DNA from: Chromera velia
Lineage: Eukaryota; Sar; Chromeraceae
Length of the DNA: 42,500 nucleotides
Direction of reading: 5' to 3'
Assembly: GCA_018398765.1 (NCBI GenBank)
Contig: JAHBMJ010005810.1
Span: 1 to 42,500 of the forward strand
Notes under the pieces: generated by a model
Databases searched by the model: none
Seen by the model: only the letters and a program-made list of their open reading frames with translations
Told to the model about the DNA's origin: nothing
Program-made: the position numbers and the translations under genes
Part shown: positions 11,256 to 21,800 of the stretch, one piece after another
Layout: each line of letters opens with the position of its first letter
Position numbering within the stretch: position 1 is the first letter of the stretch

Positions 11256-14200
11256 ATGGCTGAACCTTTCAGCCTATACAAGAAGCCCTATGGGCCGAAA
11301 GCGCAGTGCAGGCATCTCTTCCTTGCGAGTGTGGGCAAAGCTCTGGGAGTGGACGAGGAGACGCTCCGATCTTTGATGGGCACTTTTGGGACTCTGGAAA
11401 TGGTTGCTTTAGGCCCTCAAAACGTTTCCTTCGTTTCGTTCGAAGACGAGGCAGATGCCGTTCGAGCGAAAGAGGCGCTGGACAGCACAGCTGTTCCTGC
11501 CCTATCCGGACGGAAGGTCCGTGTTTTCTTTTGTGAGCGAATTGAGCCGTCTCCAGACGGAGACGGCAGAGACGGCCACACTAAACCCAAAGGGGAAACG
11601 CCATCAAAAGGAGTCGCATCGCCTGCTCCAAGACCAGCAATCAGACTATCATCTGATTCGGAAGCGTCCAATTTGGTTCCTGGTTTGCGCTTCCAACCCG
11701 ATTTCATCACACCAGAGGAGGAGGCGGATCTAGTGACCGAGCTAGACAAGGGACCTTGGGACTCTACGTCTCTCCTGCGTCGTCGTGTTGCGCATTTCGG
11801 TGTTGCGTTTGACTATCTCCGTCTCTCTGTTGGTGATTCAGCAGAAGGACAGAAGGAGAAGGAGACAGCCACACTCCCCTTGTCAAAGTCGTTGAGGAAG
11901 ATCGCCAAGAGACTGCACGAGACGGGAGTGATGGCCTTCGAAGCAGACCAGGCGACCATCAACGAATACCATCCAGGTAGGAGGGCAGACAGACAGGCAG
12001 ATAGACAGATGGGCAGACAGACAGGCAGGCAAATAGACAGATAGACAGATGCAGGTGGGCAGGCAGACAGACCGACAGACGGACAGGAAAACAGGTAGAC
12101 GGGAAAAAAGCCAATAAGAGAGACAAAGTGCACTTCATTTTCTTTTTCCTCCTCCTTTTGAGACACGTAGTGAAGCAGATAGACAAACAAGGAGGCAGGT
12201 AGGCAGACAGATTGACAGCGAGACAGGCAGGCGGACAGACAGGCAGACAGACGGACAGACAGACACGCGGACAGGCAGACAGATAGACGGGCAAATGTGC
12301 AATCAGACAGGCGGGTAGAGCGATCAGGGCAGCACTTCGGATGTGCGTGCTGCTCTCCTCACTCTAATGAAACCCAGATTGCCGCCTTGCCTCTTTCTCT
12401 CCACGCTACGGGGTTCAGTATGCAGTGTTCGTTTTGTTTGACTCAGGGTTTTTGTGAACGTCATCGCTAAGTCTGAGGAAAAGGGGTCCGAAAAAATCGG
12501 TACTTCAGGGTATCCCATTGGTGGATTGTCTCTCCTTATCTGTTCTCTTCTATCGATAGTCTCTCTTCTTTTCTTCTGTTCTCTTCGTGATCGACTGACT
12601 GACTGACTGACTGACTGACTGACTGACTGTTTGTGCATGTGCAGGTGAAGGCATCGGCTCCCATGTCGAGACACACTCTCCCTTCGAGGACTGTGTTGCC
12701 ACCCTCTCCCTCCTCTCGGGGATCTGTATGGACATGAGGCTCAAAATTCCCCAACACTCTTCTTCTTCTTCTTCTTCTTCTTCTTCTTCCTCTTCGTCGT
12801 CGTCTGCCTCTGCTGACACTGCAGCTGTTGCTTCTGCAAGTGAACCCTCAGCTTCTTGTGACGAGGGGGAGAGAGAAAGTGAAAGCCAAAGAAGAGAGGC
12901 CCCTCCAAAGATGGTCGAATCCCGTCATGTCTCCCTCTACCTCCCTCCTCGGAGTCTCCTGTGCTTCACAGGCCTCTCCCGGTTCCAGTGGGAACACGGG
13001 ATTCCCTCTAGAAAGACAGACGCCGTCATTGTCAAAGAGGAAGGCCGTCAAGGCTCTCAGGCAGGAGAAGCGACAACAGAAATAGAGATCATTCCACGTG
13101 CTCGTCGTCTGTCTGTGACGTTGAGGAAAGTTCGCTGGGGCCGTCCCCCGTGCGTGTGTGAGTTTTCTTTCTGGTGTGATTCTCAGAGACCGGAGTCACT
13201 CGAACTTCCTACAAGGCTCACATCCAATCAAAAGAATAAGGAGGAAAGCAGGCAGGTGGAGGGAAGGGGAGGGGGGATTGATGGAGATGGAGCAAGAGGG
13301 AATGAGAAGATGCGAAAGGAGAATGGAGGAGTCGAGAGAACTGTGGGAGAAGCGGATCATGTGGCAGCTTCCATGAATGTACAAAACGGTATTGTGGGCC
13401 TGTCCCTGAATGAGGTCCTGCCGCGTCTCCACTCTCTGGTTATCCGTCTCTCTTCGCCCTCTCCAGCCTCTGAACAGACCGGGGAAAAAACAAAAAGGCA
13501 AGAAACCGGACGATTAGAAGGAAGAACATCTCACCGCGATGAAAAGAAAGAAGAAGGGGGGGGACCCAGAGAAAAAACGGGAAGCCAAGAGGGCGCTTCC
13601 CGCTCTTCCAGCCCCATGAATGTGTTTCCTTCCAGCCCGAACTTTTTTGTTCCCGTTATGTCTCTTCACCAGTTGGCAAAGGTCGTAGATGATTCGGGCT
13701 TCGGGCAGAAGGAGGGGAAGGCTGCAGGAAATGCAGGAATAGAGGAGGACTCGTCAGACAGGGGTGTGTTGTTTGAGATGTTGAGGGAACCTTCCGATGG
13801 CTTGTCTGGATTTGTTTGCGCAGGTAGGGATTTTGAGGCAGGTGTGGTTGTTGAGGTCTCTGTGTGCATGAGGCTGGATCTGCAAGGATCCTCTGCAGTG
13901 AGTGAGGACGAGGGGGGGATTTTGCCCCGTGCTTGGGCATCTGCTTTGTTTGAAGAGAACGTTAAAGTGCAGAAACAGTCGGAGGGAAAAAAGAAACGAT
14001 TGGTCTTTGGATTGTCATCTTTTGTTCGTCTGGCCGAGTGCTCAGAGACGGTGCCGACTGCAGACAGCACACGGATTGACCCAACATACACAAAGGCAAC
14101 CGCAGGTCGCCAACGGAGTGCAAATGTTGAGTGTTCGTTCTATGACCGTTTCGCGGTGTTGAGGTCTCTCCGAAAAATCAGGAGGGGTGAGGAGCTTCTG

Positions 14201-15320
14201 CTTGAGGGCAGAAGAGGAGGCGTAATTCTGTCCTTAGAGGATACGAACGAATTTGAGATGGGCACACAGGAAGGAGGGAGGGAAATTGGGGAAAGTAGCT
14301 TGATTAACGTAGAATGGTGTAGCGAAAAAGGAGAGAAAAGTGGGGAGGGCCGATTCCAATCAGTTGTGGGTTGGAAGAAATCAGATCTCATGTGGGGTGA
14401 GTTGTGGAGAAATTTGTTTGAACAACAATTGAAGAGGGTGAGGGAGGGAAATCAGGGTCATGCGTCTTCTCCTTCAGAGGGAGACAGCCCTCTGATTCCT
14501 CTGCCTGTAGTTGTTGAGTCTTTCAATGGCTTCGGCATGTCCGGCATTCCGAACACTGGTCTCGGATGTATTGCGGGAAGGGACTATGCTGAGGGGGAAC
14601 TTGTTGACATCTGTCCGCTTCTCTCGTACGGAGGGGGGGCTGAGGACGTTGGGGGGGGAGGGAGAGGGGGGGGGGGTGAGGAGACGCAGAGCTGTTCTGA
14701 CACAGGCGGGAAACAGGAATGGAACCCTATTGAACTTTTCAGGTGGGTGAGCGAGTTCAGGCGTATGACAGTGCGGACGGTTTGCGGAGTGATTGTCAAT
14801 TCGCTTGCGTTGTGAGAGGAGCATGAGGATCGGATCCTGCAGAAATCATGTGGAGTATGTCTGTGTGCTTCTGCCAGTTGGGGCATGCGTCTGCACGTGA
14901 GTCAACGTTGTTGTTCTCTTTTCCACGTGTCCCCGCACGGTGTATGAGGTGAGGCAGATGAGGGTGAAAAAGTGCATTAGGAGAGAATCGTTAGAGAAAA
15001 AGGACGGGGACAGGCAAAAAGGACGGGATATGCCATTCGAAAAAGAGATTGATTCGTGTGTCCCTTCAGTCAGAACAACAGATTGAGGAGTCTGTAGGAG
15101 GATGGTGGTGAATTCTCTTTTCTCGCCTTCTAAATCTTTTGTTTTATTGACGCAGATTTTCTCCCCTCCCTCCTTCAATGTCAAATGATTCATTTAGGTA
15201 TCTTAAACACCCATTCCTTTCTGTGTCTTCATCCGCCCCCAGCCTCCCCGCCACCCCACCCCCTCCCCCCTCTGTCTTCCTCTCCTCTTCCCTCCCAAAC
15301 CCCTCCTCTTCGAGCTCCGC

Positions 15321-15358
<38 letters not shown>

Positions 15359-15630
15359 CTTTGAATGACTCCCCTCCCTCCAAGAGGCCTGCATGCAGGT
15401 ACGTGTTTGTGTCCGGGTGGGACGACGCGACCTTCTTTGAGCACTCAAGCCCCAGGTGCAATTGCATGATAGGGCTGCCGAGCCTGACCAACCACAGGGG
15501 GGAGGCGTTGTGCAACGTAGAAGGCTACAGCTTGCACAAGGCTGGGGGGTTCGTTCTCTTCTTCGCAAAGCGGGACATCCGTAAGGGAGAAGAGATCTTT
15601 TCTGACTATGGGAGTATTCCTTCATGTTGA
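11256..15630 (+). CDS. ALKBH8-like RRM + AlkB 2OG-Fe(II) oxygenase fused to two SET-like domains (3 exons, 1016 aa)
   Basis: Exons 11256-11976, 12645-14742 and 15399-15630; phases agree and the sum is a multiple of three. Residues about 27-95 form an RRM-like fold. About 141-424 is AlkB of the ALKBH8 type: RRVAHFGVAFDY, QATINEYHPG, SHVETHSPFED, WEHGIP, RLSVTLRKVR and the Cys cluster CVCEFSFWCDSQ, which parallels the zinc-binding tail of human ALKBH8. Human ALKBH8 hydroxylates wobble uridine side chains in tRNA; its methyltransferase domain is absent here. Predicted iron ligands are H247 and H358, but the usual HxD Asp is Glu249. Arg395 and Arg401 match the 2OG-contact arginines. A poly-Ser insert (about 279-293) lies in a loop of the barrel. 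Residues about 629-766 resemble a degenerate SET domain (GRDFEAG, RKIRRGEELLL). About 870-1016 is a better one (GLGCIAGRDYAEGEL, YVFVSGWDD, FEHSSPRCN, FFAKRDIRKGEEIFSDYG). The ATG at 11256 is the first ATG in frame; the frame extends upstream only to a TTG. A separate second gene starting inside exon 2 is possible, but the frame is unbroken. Confidence 0.84.
11977..12644 (+). repeat. intron 1 of the ALKBH8-like gene with (CAGA)n and (GACT)n arrays
   Basis: CAG|GTAGGA donor. A degenerate (GACA/GGCA)n array starts a few bases after it and runs to about 12290 with an interruption at about 12110-12180. A clean (GACT)n run at about 12593-12628 sits just before the TGTGCAG acceptor and supplies many CTGAC branch-point-like motifs. 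Confidence 0.75.
12756..12802 (+). repeat. (TCT)n trinucleotide repeat in coding sequence (poly-Ser)
   Basis: In-frame TCT/TCC/TCG repeat encoding about 16 serines between the MDMRLK strand and the RHVSLYLPP strand of the AlkB barrel. The unit is 3 bp, so length change keeps frame. Confidence 0.85.
14743..15398 (+). repeat. intron 2 of the ALKBH8-like gene with (CT)n at its 3' end
   Basis: Donor GTGGGT after a split Arg codon. A CT-rich region and a pure (CT)n run at about 15326-15352 precede the GCATGCAG acceptor. Joining restores an ELFR-YVFVSGW strand of the second SET-like domain. Confidence 0.75.
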
Positions 15631-17136
15631 ATGAATTGCTAGATGAATTGATTATAACGCAGTAGCTTCAAACGCTGCTGCAGCTAAGGGTTCGCCAAAC
15701 TGACAGTTCACCATACACACCGAATCAATGGTGGAGATCAAAGCTCTAATCTGAGCAGCCTTTTGAAGGTATGTAGGCTGGCTGGGCCCTCGGCGATATG
15801 CAGGCAAGCAAAGAATCCAAAGGTTCAAACGATAACTTTAATTCTTAATTTCCTTAGGAGTTTTTTTTTTTTTGTTTCAAAGTTGTATGTTATACTAGTC
15901 TAGCACTTAGAAAAATTTTGGAAAGAACTTTGGAAAAAAAAAAAATCTAAACAAAATTAAAAATGCATGCATGCGTCAAGAAAATTTCTTTTTTTTTTTC
16001 ACATCACAGGCCTAGAAGAAGAATTTTATCTGAAGAAATCGATAGTCATAAGTGATTCACAAGAACCAAGAGCACCCTGCAAAGACTTAGGAATTTAGAC
16101 AGGAATCTAAAGCAATTTAGGTCTAGAGCTCTAAATTCCTAAACTTTGGAGCCTCTGAGGTTAATTTCTCGTGGACGATGATGAGTTAGAACTTGATACT
16201 AGACTTGATATTGATGGTGCTTATATAGACCTAATATATATCTATAAGCACCATTAATATCAAATTCTAACTCATCGATCGCTAGATCGATCGATCACCG
16301 TTTATGAGAAATTGACTTTCAAAATTTGCTAAATTCCTTTAAAAGTTTAAATTCCTGTCCTAGGTTTCTGTCTTTAAATTCGTTTAGATTCCTAAATAAA
16401 TTCCTCTAAATTCCTGTCTAAATTCCTATATCCTTGCAGAGCAGACAGTTCATTCAACTTGCTATCAAAATTAAATATAGAAAAAAATTGGTATTAGGGG
16501 GTCGGTAATTAAGAGTCTGAATTCAAGACTCGGTATTGGATTTTGCAGCAATTTTTGCTTGAGATTTTGGTACTTTGTTTTGTCAGGATTTAACAACTGC
16601 ATCCCCTAAATGTCTCTTAAAAGTTGAAATGTCTTTACAATAGTCTCCTAGATAGCCTTAAGTTAAAAAAACTTAGGCTAAACAACCGGCTGCCAGCCGC
16701 TTTTATACAAAGACCTAGCTTAAATAATAAGCATAGCTTAAACTCTACTGATCCTACTTACTAGTAATCCATCTAACATTTGAGGCACAAGTCTAGGCAC
16801 AAGTTTGGGAATTTTTTAAAACCCTGATCTATGATATACCGTCTATCATACACAGTGACCATAATTAAAACCAAGCACATCTTAGTATCAATTTAATAAT
16901 AAACAGCATCATTATATAAGCTGACAGGCTTAGTGTTCAACTTATAGTACTAGGCTTAGTAACACAAATCGAAGTATCATGAGATCTAATTACATGATGA
17001 TGCCGCTTTATTTCGTAATTTTGTGAGACAAAAACCCTGCCAACTTCAAAGTGCTTAAACTTAGATAGAATATCCACGTGCATGTAGGCAATGTTGCACG
17101 CGCAATTTTCGCCTGTGCATCTCCTTCCTTTTGAAG
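15631..17136. other. AT-rich spacer between convergent genes
   Basis: Holds the 3' flank of the ALKBH8-like gene, poly-T and poly-A runs, the foldback element at about 16075-16438 (separate entry) and AT-rich DNA without open frames of note. No coding feature seen. Confidence 0.6.
16075..16438. mobile_element. foldback / MITE-like element with imperfect terminal inverted repeats
   Basis: The left end near 16078 (CTGCAAAGACTTAGGAATTT, continuing AGACAGGAATCTAAAG) is nearly the reverse complement of the right end near 16400-16438 (AAATTCCTGTCTAAATTCC, then TATATCCTTGCAG). Inside, 16190-16240 and 16245-16277 form a second long palindrome around a GGTGCTTATATAGA / TCTATAAGCACC stem. AGAGCA occurs beside both ends and may be a target-site duplication. 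No transposase is encoded, so it is non-autonomous. The repeated AGGAATTTAGA motif in the arms suggests growth by internal duplication. Confidence 0.62.
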
Positions 17137-17188
17137 CTATGGAGTGTGGACGGCCGGGAACTTCATTTCCTTCTTTTGTAGGAACGAT
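17137..17188 (-). pseudogene. degenerate or terminal fourth copy of the Cys-rich exon
   Basis: Follows a TCTTTGCAG acceptor on the minus strand and starts in the same phase as the other copies, with the same SFLQKKE leader, but reaches a TAG at 17137-17139 after 16 residues. A remnant Cys-containing stretch (CTGENCACN) remains just below it in another frame, at about 17088-17116. It is either the true C-terminal exon of the gene or a decayed duplicate. Confidence 0.4.
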
Positions 17189-17204
17189 CTGCAAAGAACG
17201 AACG

Positions 17205-17401
17205 AACGAACGAAAGAAGGAAGGAAGGAAGGAGGTGCAAATAAATTATGTAAGTGAAGGAAGGATGTGGCGCGTGTCCATTCAAATTCTTCGCCATGAC
17301 GGTCCCCGATCACTCAGCATCATTCGTCAGAATCTCTCTCTCTCTCCTTCTTTCCCTCGCGCGAGTCTGTCTATCTGTCTGTCCGTCTGTCCGTCTGTCT
17401 C

Positions 17402-17435
<34 letters not shown>

Positions 17436-17460
17436 AGTCAGTCAGTCTTTTCCTCTTTCT
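17205..17460. repeat. (GAAG)n and (TGTC)n microsatellites
   Basis: (GAAC/GAAG)n at about 17197-17232 and (TGTC)n at about 17363-17450, beside the fourth Cys-rich exon copy. Confidence 0.8.
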
Positions 17461-17707
17461 CATTGCTCTTTTTTTTTCGTCCGTCCTTCCTTCTTTCCTT
17501 CCTTCCTTTCTCTGCTTATGCACTTATTCGTCGGTTTCTATGTCATTGCTTCCTTCACGCACTTGGTCAGTCTTTCTGTCTTTCTAGGCGCATGCAAAGG
17601 CTGAATCGAGTTTACCGGCGAGAAAAAAGATCCGAAAGAGAGATAAAGATCAAATGAATGACTGATGCAGTATCATTTGACGCTCATTCAGATCTGTTTC
17701 TTTCCTC

Positions 17708-17877
17708 AAAGCAACAAAGGAAAGAAAGAAAGAAAGAATGAAAGAAAAAAAAAAAAAGAAGCAAAGAAGAAATCAAGGAAGGAAGGAAAGAAAAAGGGAA
17801 ACGAACAAACAAACAAAGAAAGAAAGAAAGACAGAAAGAAAGAAAAGAAGGAACGAAGGAAGGAACGAAGGAAGGAA

Positions 17878-17909
<32 letters not shown>

Positions 17910-18010
17910 AAAAAAAGAAAGAAAGAAAGAGCAAACAAACAAACTGAGTAACAAAGAAAGAAAAGAAGGAAGGAAGGAAGGAAGGAAGGAAGGAAAAACA
18001 GAGAAGGAAG
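17708..18010. repeat. (GAAA)n / (GAAG)n microsatellite, about 300 bp
   Basis: Almost uninterrupted GAAA, GGAA and AAAC tetranucleotides. It lies between the third and fourth copies of the Cys-rich exon and has apparently expanded inside a duplicated intron block. Confidence 0.85.
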
Positions 18011-18136
18011 AAGGGAGAAAACAAGGAACGCACACAAAAGGGACAAAAACAAAACAACGCAACGGGAGCCCCAGCTCATTACTCAGCATCCTTCAACGCT
18101 CCCTCAGGTCAATTCGTTTCTGAACAGCAACATGCA

Positions 18137-18398
18137 TCAAACTCGCCCTGTGTTCCATGTGCACCCCAATGCATCCATTGCGTTGCAGTTTGTTTCGGTC
18201 TGGCCGTTGCAGAAGGTGCCCCCCATGCAGAAGCCTCCGTTCTGGGTCTCAGTTTCTTTTTTTTGCAGGAACGATCTGCGAGAAAGGAACCAACGTACGA
18301 AGGGCGGGCGGAAGGAAGGAAGGAAGGAAGGAGAGAAAGCTTCGTTGCTTCCTTGTTTCCTTCATTCAACAGAATCGCTCTCTCGTCCACTCTTTCGT

Positions 18399-18438
<40 letters not shown>

Positions 18439-18491
18439 CTCTCTCCCCTCCCCTCTCCTCTCTCTCTCCCTCTTTCTCTCTCTCCCTCTCT

Positions 18492-18542
<51 letters not shown>

Positions 18543-19396
18543 TGTGTGTGTACGCGTTTTCGTGTCTATCTGATTGTCTTTGTTTTCCTTCAATCCTTCC
18601 TCTCTTTCCTTCTTGTTCTTTTTGTGTTTTTTAGGGCGAACTCATTTTTTTTCTCCTTTTTTTGTTTTGCATTTTTCTCTCTTTTTTTCTTTCTTTTTTT
18701 TTTCTTTCTGTCTTTCTGTCTTTCTTTCTTTATTTCTTTCTTTCTTTCTTTCTTTTTTTCTTTTTTTGTTTTGCATCTTTCTTTCTTTCTTTCTTTCTTT
18801 CTCTCTGGCTGTCTGTCTGTCTGTCTGTCTGTCTGTCTTTCTTTCTTTCTTTCTTGCTTGCTTGCTTTCTTTCTTTCTTTCTTTCTTTTTTTCTTTCGTT
18901 CTTCCTTCCTTCCTTCCTTCCTTTCTTCGTTCGTTCGTTCCTTCGTTCGTTCCTTCCTTCCTTCCTTCCTTTCGTTCTTCCTTTCTTTCTTCCTTCCTTC
19001 CCGAGGAGGGAAAGGGGACTCACCCTTCTTCCCATTCGCAGCCAAGCCAGCTTTTGCATGCCTCCTCTATCTTCTCGTCGAGAATGTTGAAGTCTTCGCA
19101 GATTTTGCTTTTCCCCTTGCAGGTCCCTCTGTTTCTGCATGCATTTATGTGAATAATAAATCAAATTCGTTCGATCGATGACGTTTTTCTCCATTAAGTT
19201 TTTCAAACCCACTGTTGATTTTTTTCTCTACGTATCTGTACCACGGCTTTTACACCCGAGCATGCAGACGCCAAGATTTTTTTCCGGGACTTGAAGGAAG
19301 GAAGTAGAGATCAACCGACCAACCGGGTTGGTAGCGTGAATCGAAGAAAAGCTCAATCAAATAAGTGAAAAATGTTGATTGATCCATCATTCTACA

Positions 19397-19444
<48 letters not shown>

Positions 19445-19916
19445 CGCTCTCGCTCTCGCTCTCGCTCTCGCTCTCGCTCTCGCTCTCGTCTGTCTGTCTG
19501 TCTGTCTGTGTGCATTAGTGTGTTCCCTTTGTTTCTTTTTGTACTGCTTTTGTTTTTTCTTCCTTCTTGCTATCTATCCATTCATCTGTTTCTCTGTTCT
19601 TGCTGTTGTATCTTCCTGTCTTTCTATCTTTCTGTGCAAATGCAAAGACTGAATTGAGTTCATTGGCGAGAGAAAAGGAAATCAAATGACTGACTCATGC
19701 AGCAGCATTCACCGCTAATTCAGACGGTCCTTTTTCTTCCCAAAAGAAGAGGGGACTCACCCTTTTTTCCATGCGCACCCATACTTGGTCGAAACCTCTT
19801 CGCATGCCTTCTCGTTGCTGTTGTAAAACTTGCAGATGTCGTGTTCACCCGCGCAGAAGCCTCTTTCCTTTTCTCTTTCTTTCTGGGACTCTGTCTGTTT
19901 CTTTTGCAGTAGAGAC
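18137..19916 (-). CDS. tandem Cys-rich exons of a putative secreted or surface protein (5' end not found)
   Basis: Three minus-strand exons in transcription order: 19916-19761, 19134-19024 and 18275-18147. Each starts with one base and ends with two bases of a split Gly codon (symmetrical phase), so any number can be spliced in frame. Each encodes a short module C-x(5,6)-C-x(7-13)-C-x(5-8)-C-x-W ending in Gly: FCAGEHDIC...YGCAWKKG, TCKGKSKIC...LGCEWEE, FCMGGTFCN...LGCTWNTG. Copies 1 and 3 share an S(L/F)LQKK(Q/E)TE(S/T)Q leader. Donors of copies 1 and 2 are both GG|GTGAGTCCCCT; copy 3 has GG|GCGAGT and reads into a stop at 18137-18139 if unspliced. The GC-x-W signature recalls extracellular Cys-rich modules (PSI-like, ciliate surface-antigen-like); that is a resemblance only. 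Upstream exons, start and any signal peptide were not identified. Confidence 0.55.
18305..19005. repeat. compound (GGAA)n, (CT)n, (TG)n, (TTTC)n, (TTCC)n microsatellite
   Basis: Fills the intron between Cys-rich exon copies 2 and 3. (GGAA)n at about 18311-18333, (CT)n at about 18405-18525, (TG)n at about 18525-18550, then about 350 bp of TTTC/TTCC with an internal (TGTC)n near 18806-18838. All long open frames here are repeat artefacts. Confidence 0.85.
19396..19510. repeat. (CT)n, (CGCTCT)n, (TGTC)n microsatellite
   Basis: In the intron between Cys-rich exon copies 1 and 2: pure (CT)n, then a hexanucleotide CGCTCT run, then TGTC. Confidence 0.85.
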
Positions 19917-20454
19917 CTGCAAGAAAAGAAGGATGTAATGAAATTATGTGAACTGATGAAGGATTCAAGTGAATTTATGTGCTCATCCAGACTCCTTAAC
20001 AAACAGAGAGTCAACAAAAATCTCACCCCCCTCTCTTTCGCTGCCTTGCTCTGCGCCCCCCCCCCCTCCCCATCCCTCCCCGCTCTTTTTCAAGGGTAAC
20101 CCAAAACAGACCCCCAGCTGCGATGGCTTTCGGTCAAGTCGTGGTTTCCGTTTGCATCCGCATGTCCTCACGGCCTGCGGTGGTGCTCGCACGCCCCCGG
20201 GCGAGGGAAGTGTAAATAGAATTACTGGCATGCAATACGCGTCTCCCGTCCTCACAATAATTTCATGATGTGCTGCTGGTGGGGTGCATGGTCCATATAC
20301 CTTCTTCGGATTCACGCTCCTTCACTGATCAATTCCACTTGGATAGGGGCCGACAGAAACGGGAATCATGAAGCGACCGAACGGATTTTAGAAGAAATCA
20401 GGCGAAAGATCAACACACGTTCATGAGAGATAATAAAGAACAAGCAAGAGAGAG

Positions 20455-20700
<246 letters not shown>

Positions 20701-21373
20701 GGCGTCACAAGGCTCCGTGCATGTATTCCATGACAGTATTCACTGGCTGTCATGCATTCATTTTGACCTGCTGTCGTGCTGCAGCATCCGGTGCTTGTGA
20801 AGGGCATTGGTGTACACGATTAGGGTGATGGTGGTCAAGGAAACGAGCTTCATTGTGTGACGGGACAAAGTTCGTGAACAAGTCTATGTCTGTATGTCTG
20901 TATCTAATGAAGTCTTCTTATCTTTTGCTCTCCAGTGGCTGTGCTGGCGCGCAGAGTCAAGAAGTTAGATGATCAAGGGCTTTGTTATGAGTCAAGAAGT
21001 GCATCAACGTAGAATCTGATCTGGCCTAGCTGTATGTATACAACCGGTACAACACCAAATAAGTCGATCTCTGCGTATAATCAATCCGGCCGTCCAAGAA
21101 CTTATATTAATAGAGAACTGATCGAATGCATGCATGCATGCAGGCAGGCATCAATTTTTTTTTTTTTGAGGAAAAATTTTTTATGAATAACATGCATGCA
21201 AATATAGTCTTTGTCCAGTAAGCCTTAATTTTGTCTAATACTTAGTCACTTGGTGTTCACTCCCAGTCACCATCGTCGTAAGGGGCCTGAATTGCTGCGA
21301 CCCCCCCAGCAGTGCTGAATAATAATGAAGCTTCCTCCCTCTGAGCTCTTGGCTTTCTCTCCCCTCTCATGCA

Positions 21374-21507
21374 GTACACTGAGGCTCTGATGATTGCAAG
21401 TTGCTTTCGAGCCTTGATTCTCCCTGCGACCCTTGATTAAGTACACTGAGGCTCTGATGACTGCAAGTTGCATTTGAGCCATAATTCCACCTGCGACCCT
21501 TGATCGA
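21374..21507. repeat. 67 bp tandem duplication
   Basis: Two adjacent units starting GTACACTGAGGCTCTGATGA at 21374 and 21441. They differ at a handful of positions and both end in CTGCGACCCTTGAT. Confidence 0.8.
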
Positions 21508-21546
21508 GTTGTGTTCGTCATTATTTTTATGAACACAATTTTCAAC

Positions 21547-21800
21547 TTAAACATGCATGCACTGTATGTTTCCTTTTCCATACATGTGTGAACTGCGCAC
21601 GCTTTCCTTGCACCAGCAATTGCGCAATTCCGCTTTTCTACCTAAAGCTTTTCCGCATCGATTCATGCACTTCGAAACACATATGTCGTCCACTTGAGAG
21701 CTGTAAATGAAAATCAAGATACAGATTATAAAAATCGCTATGTCATCATCATCATCATCATCATTATCATACGCCATCGCCATCGGCCCATAGTAAGCGT
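21547..21800 (-). CDS. doubtful small Cys-rich ORF with hydrophobic N-terminal segment
   Basis: The minus-strand frame has an ATG at about 21783 (MAMAYDND), an Asp run from the (ATC)n repeat, a hydrophobic stretch IAIFIICILIFIY, then CVSKCMNRCGKALG and NCWCKES, ending in a stop at 21547. It could be a small membrane-anchored or secreted Cys-rich peptide, or an exon starting at the TTTACAG near 21700. No homology recognised. Confidence 0.22.
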
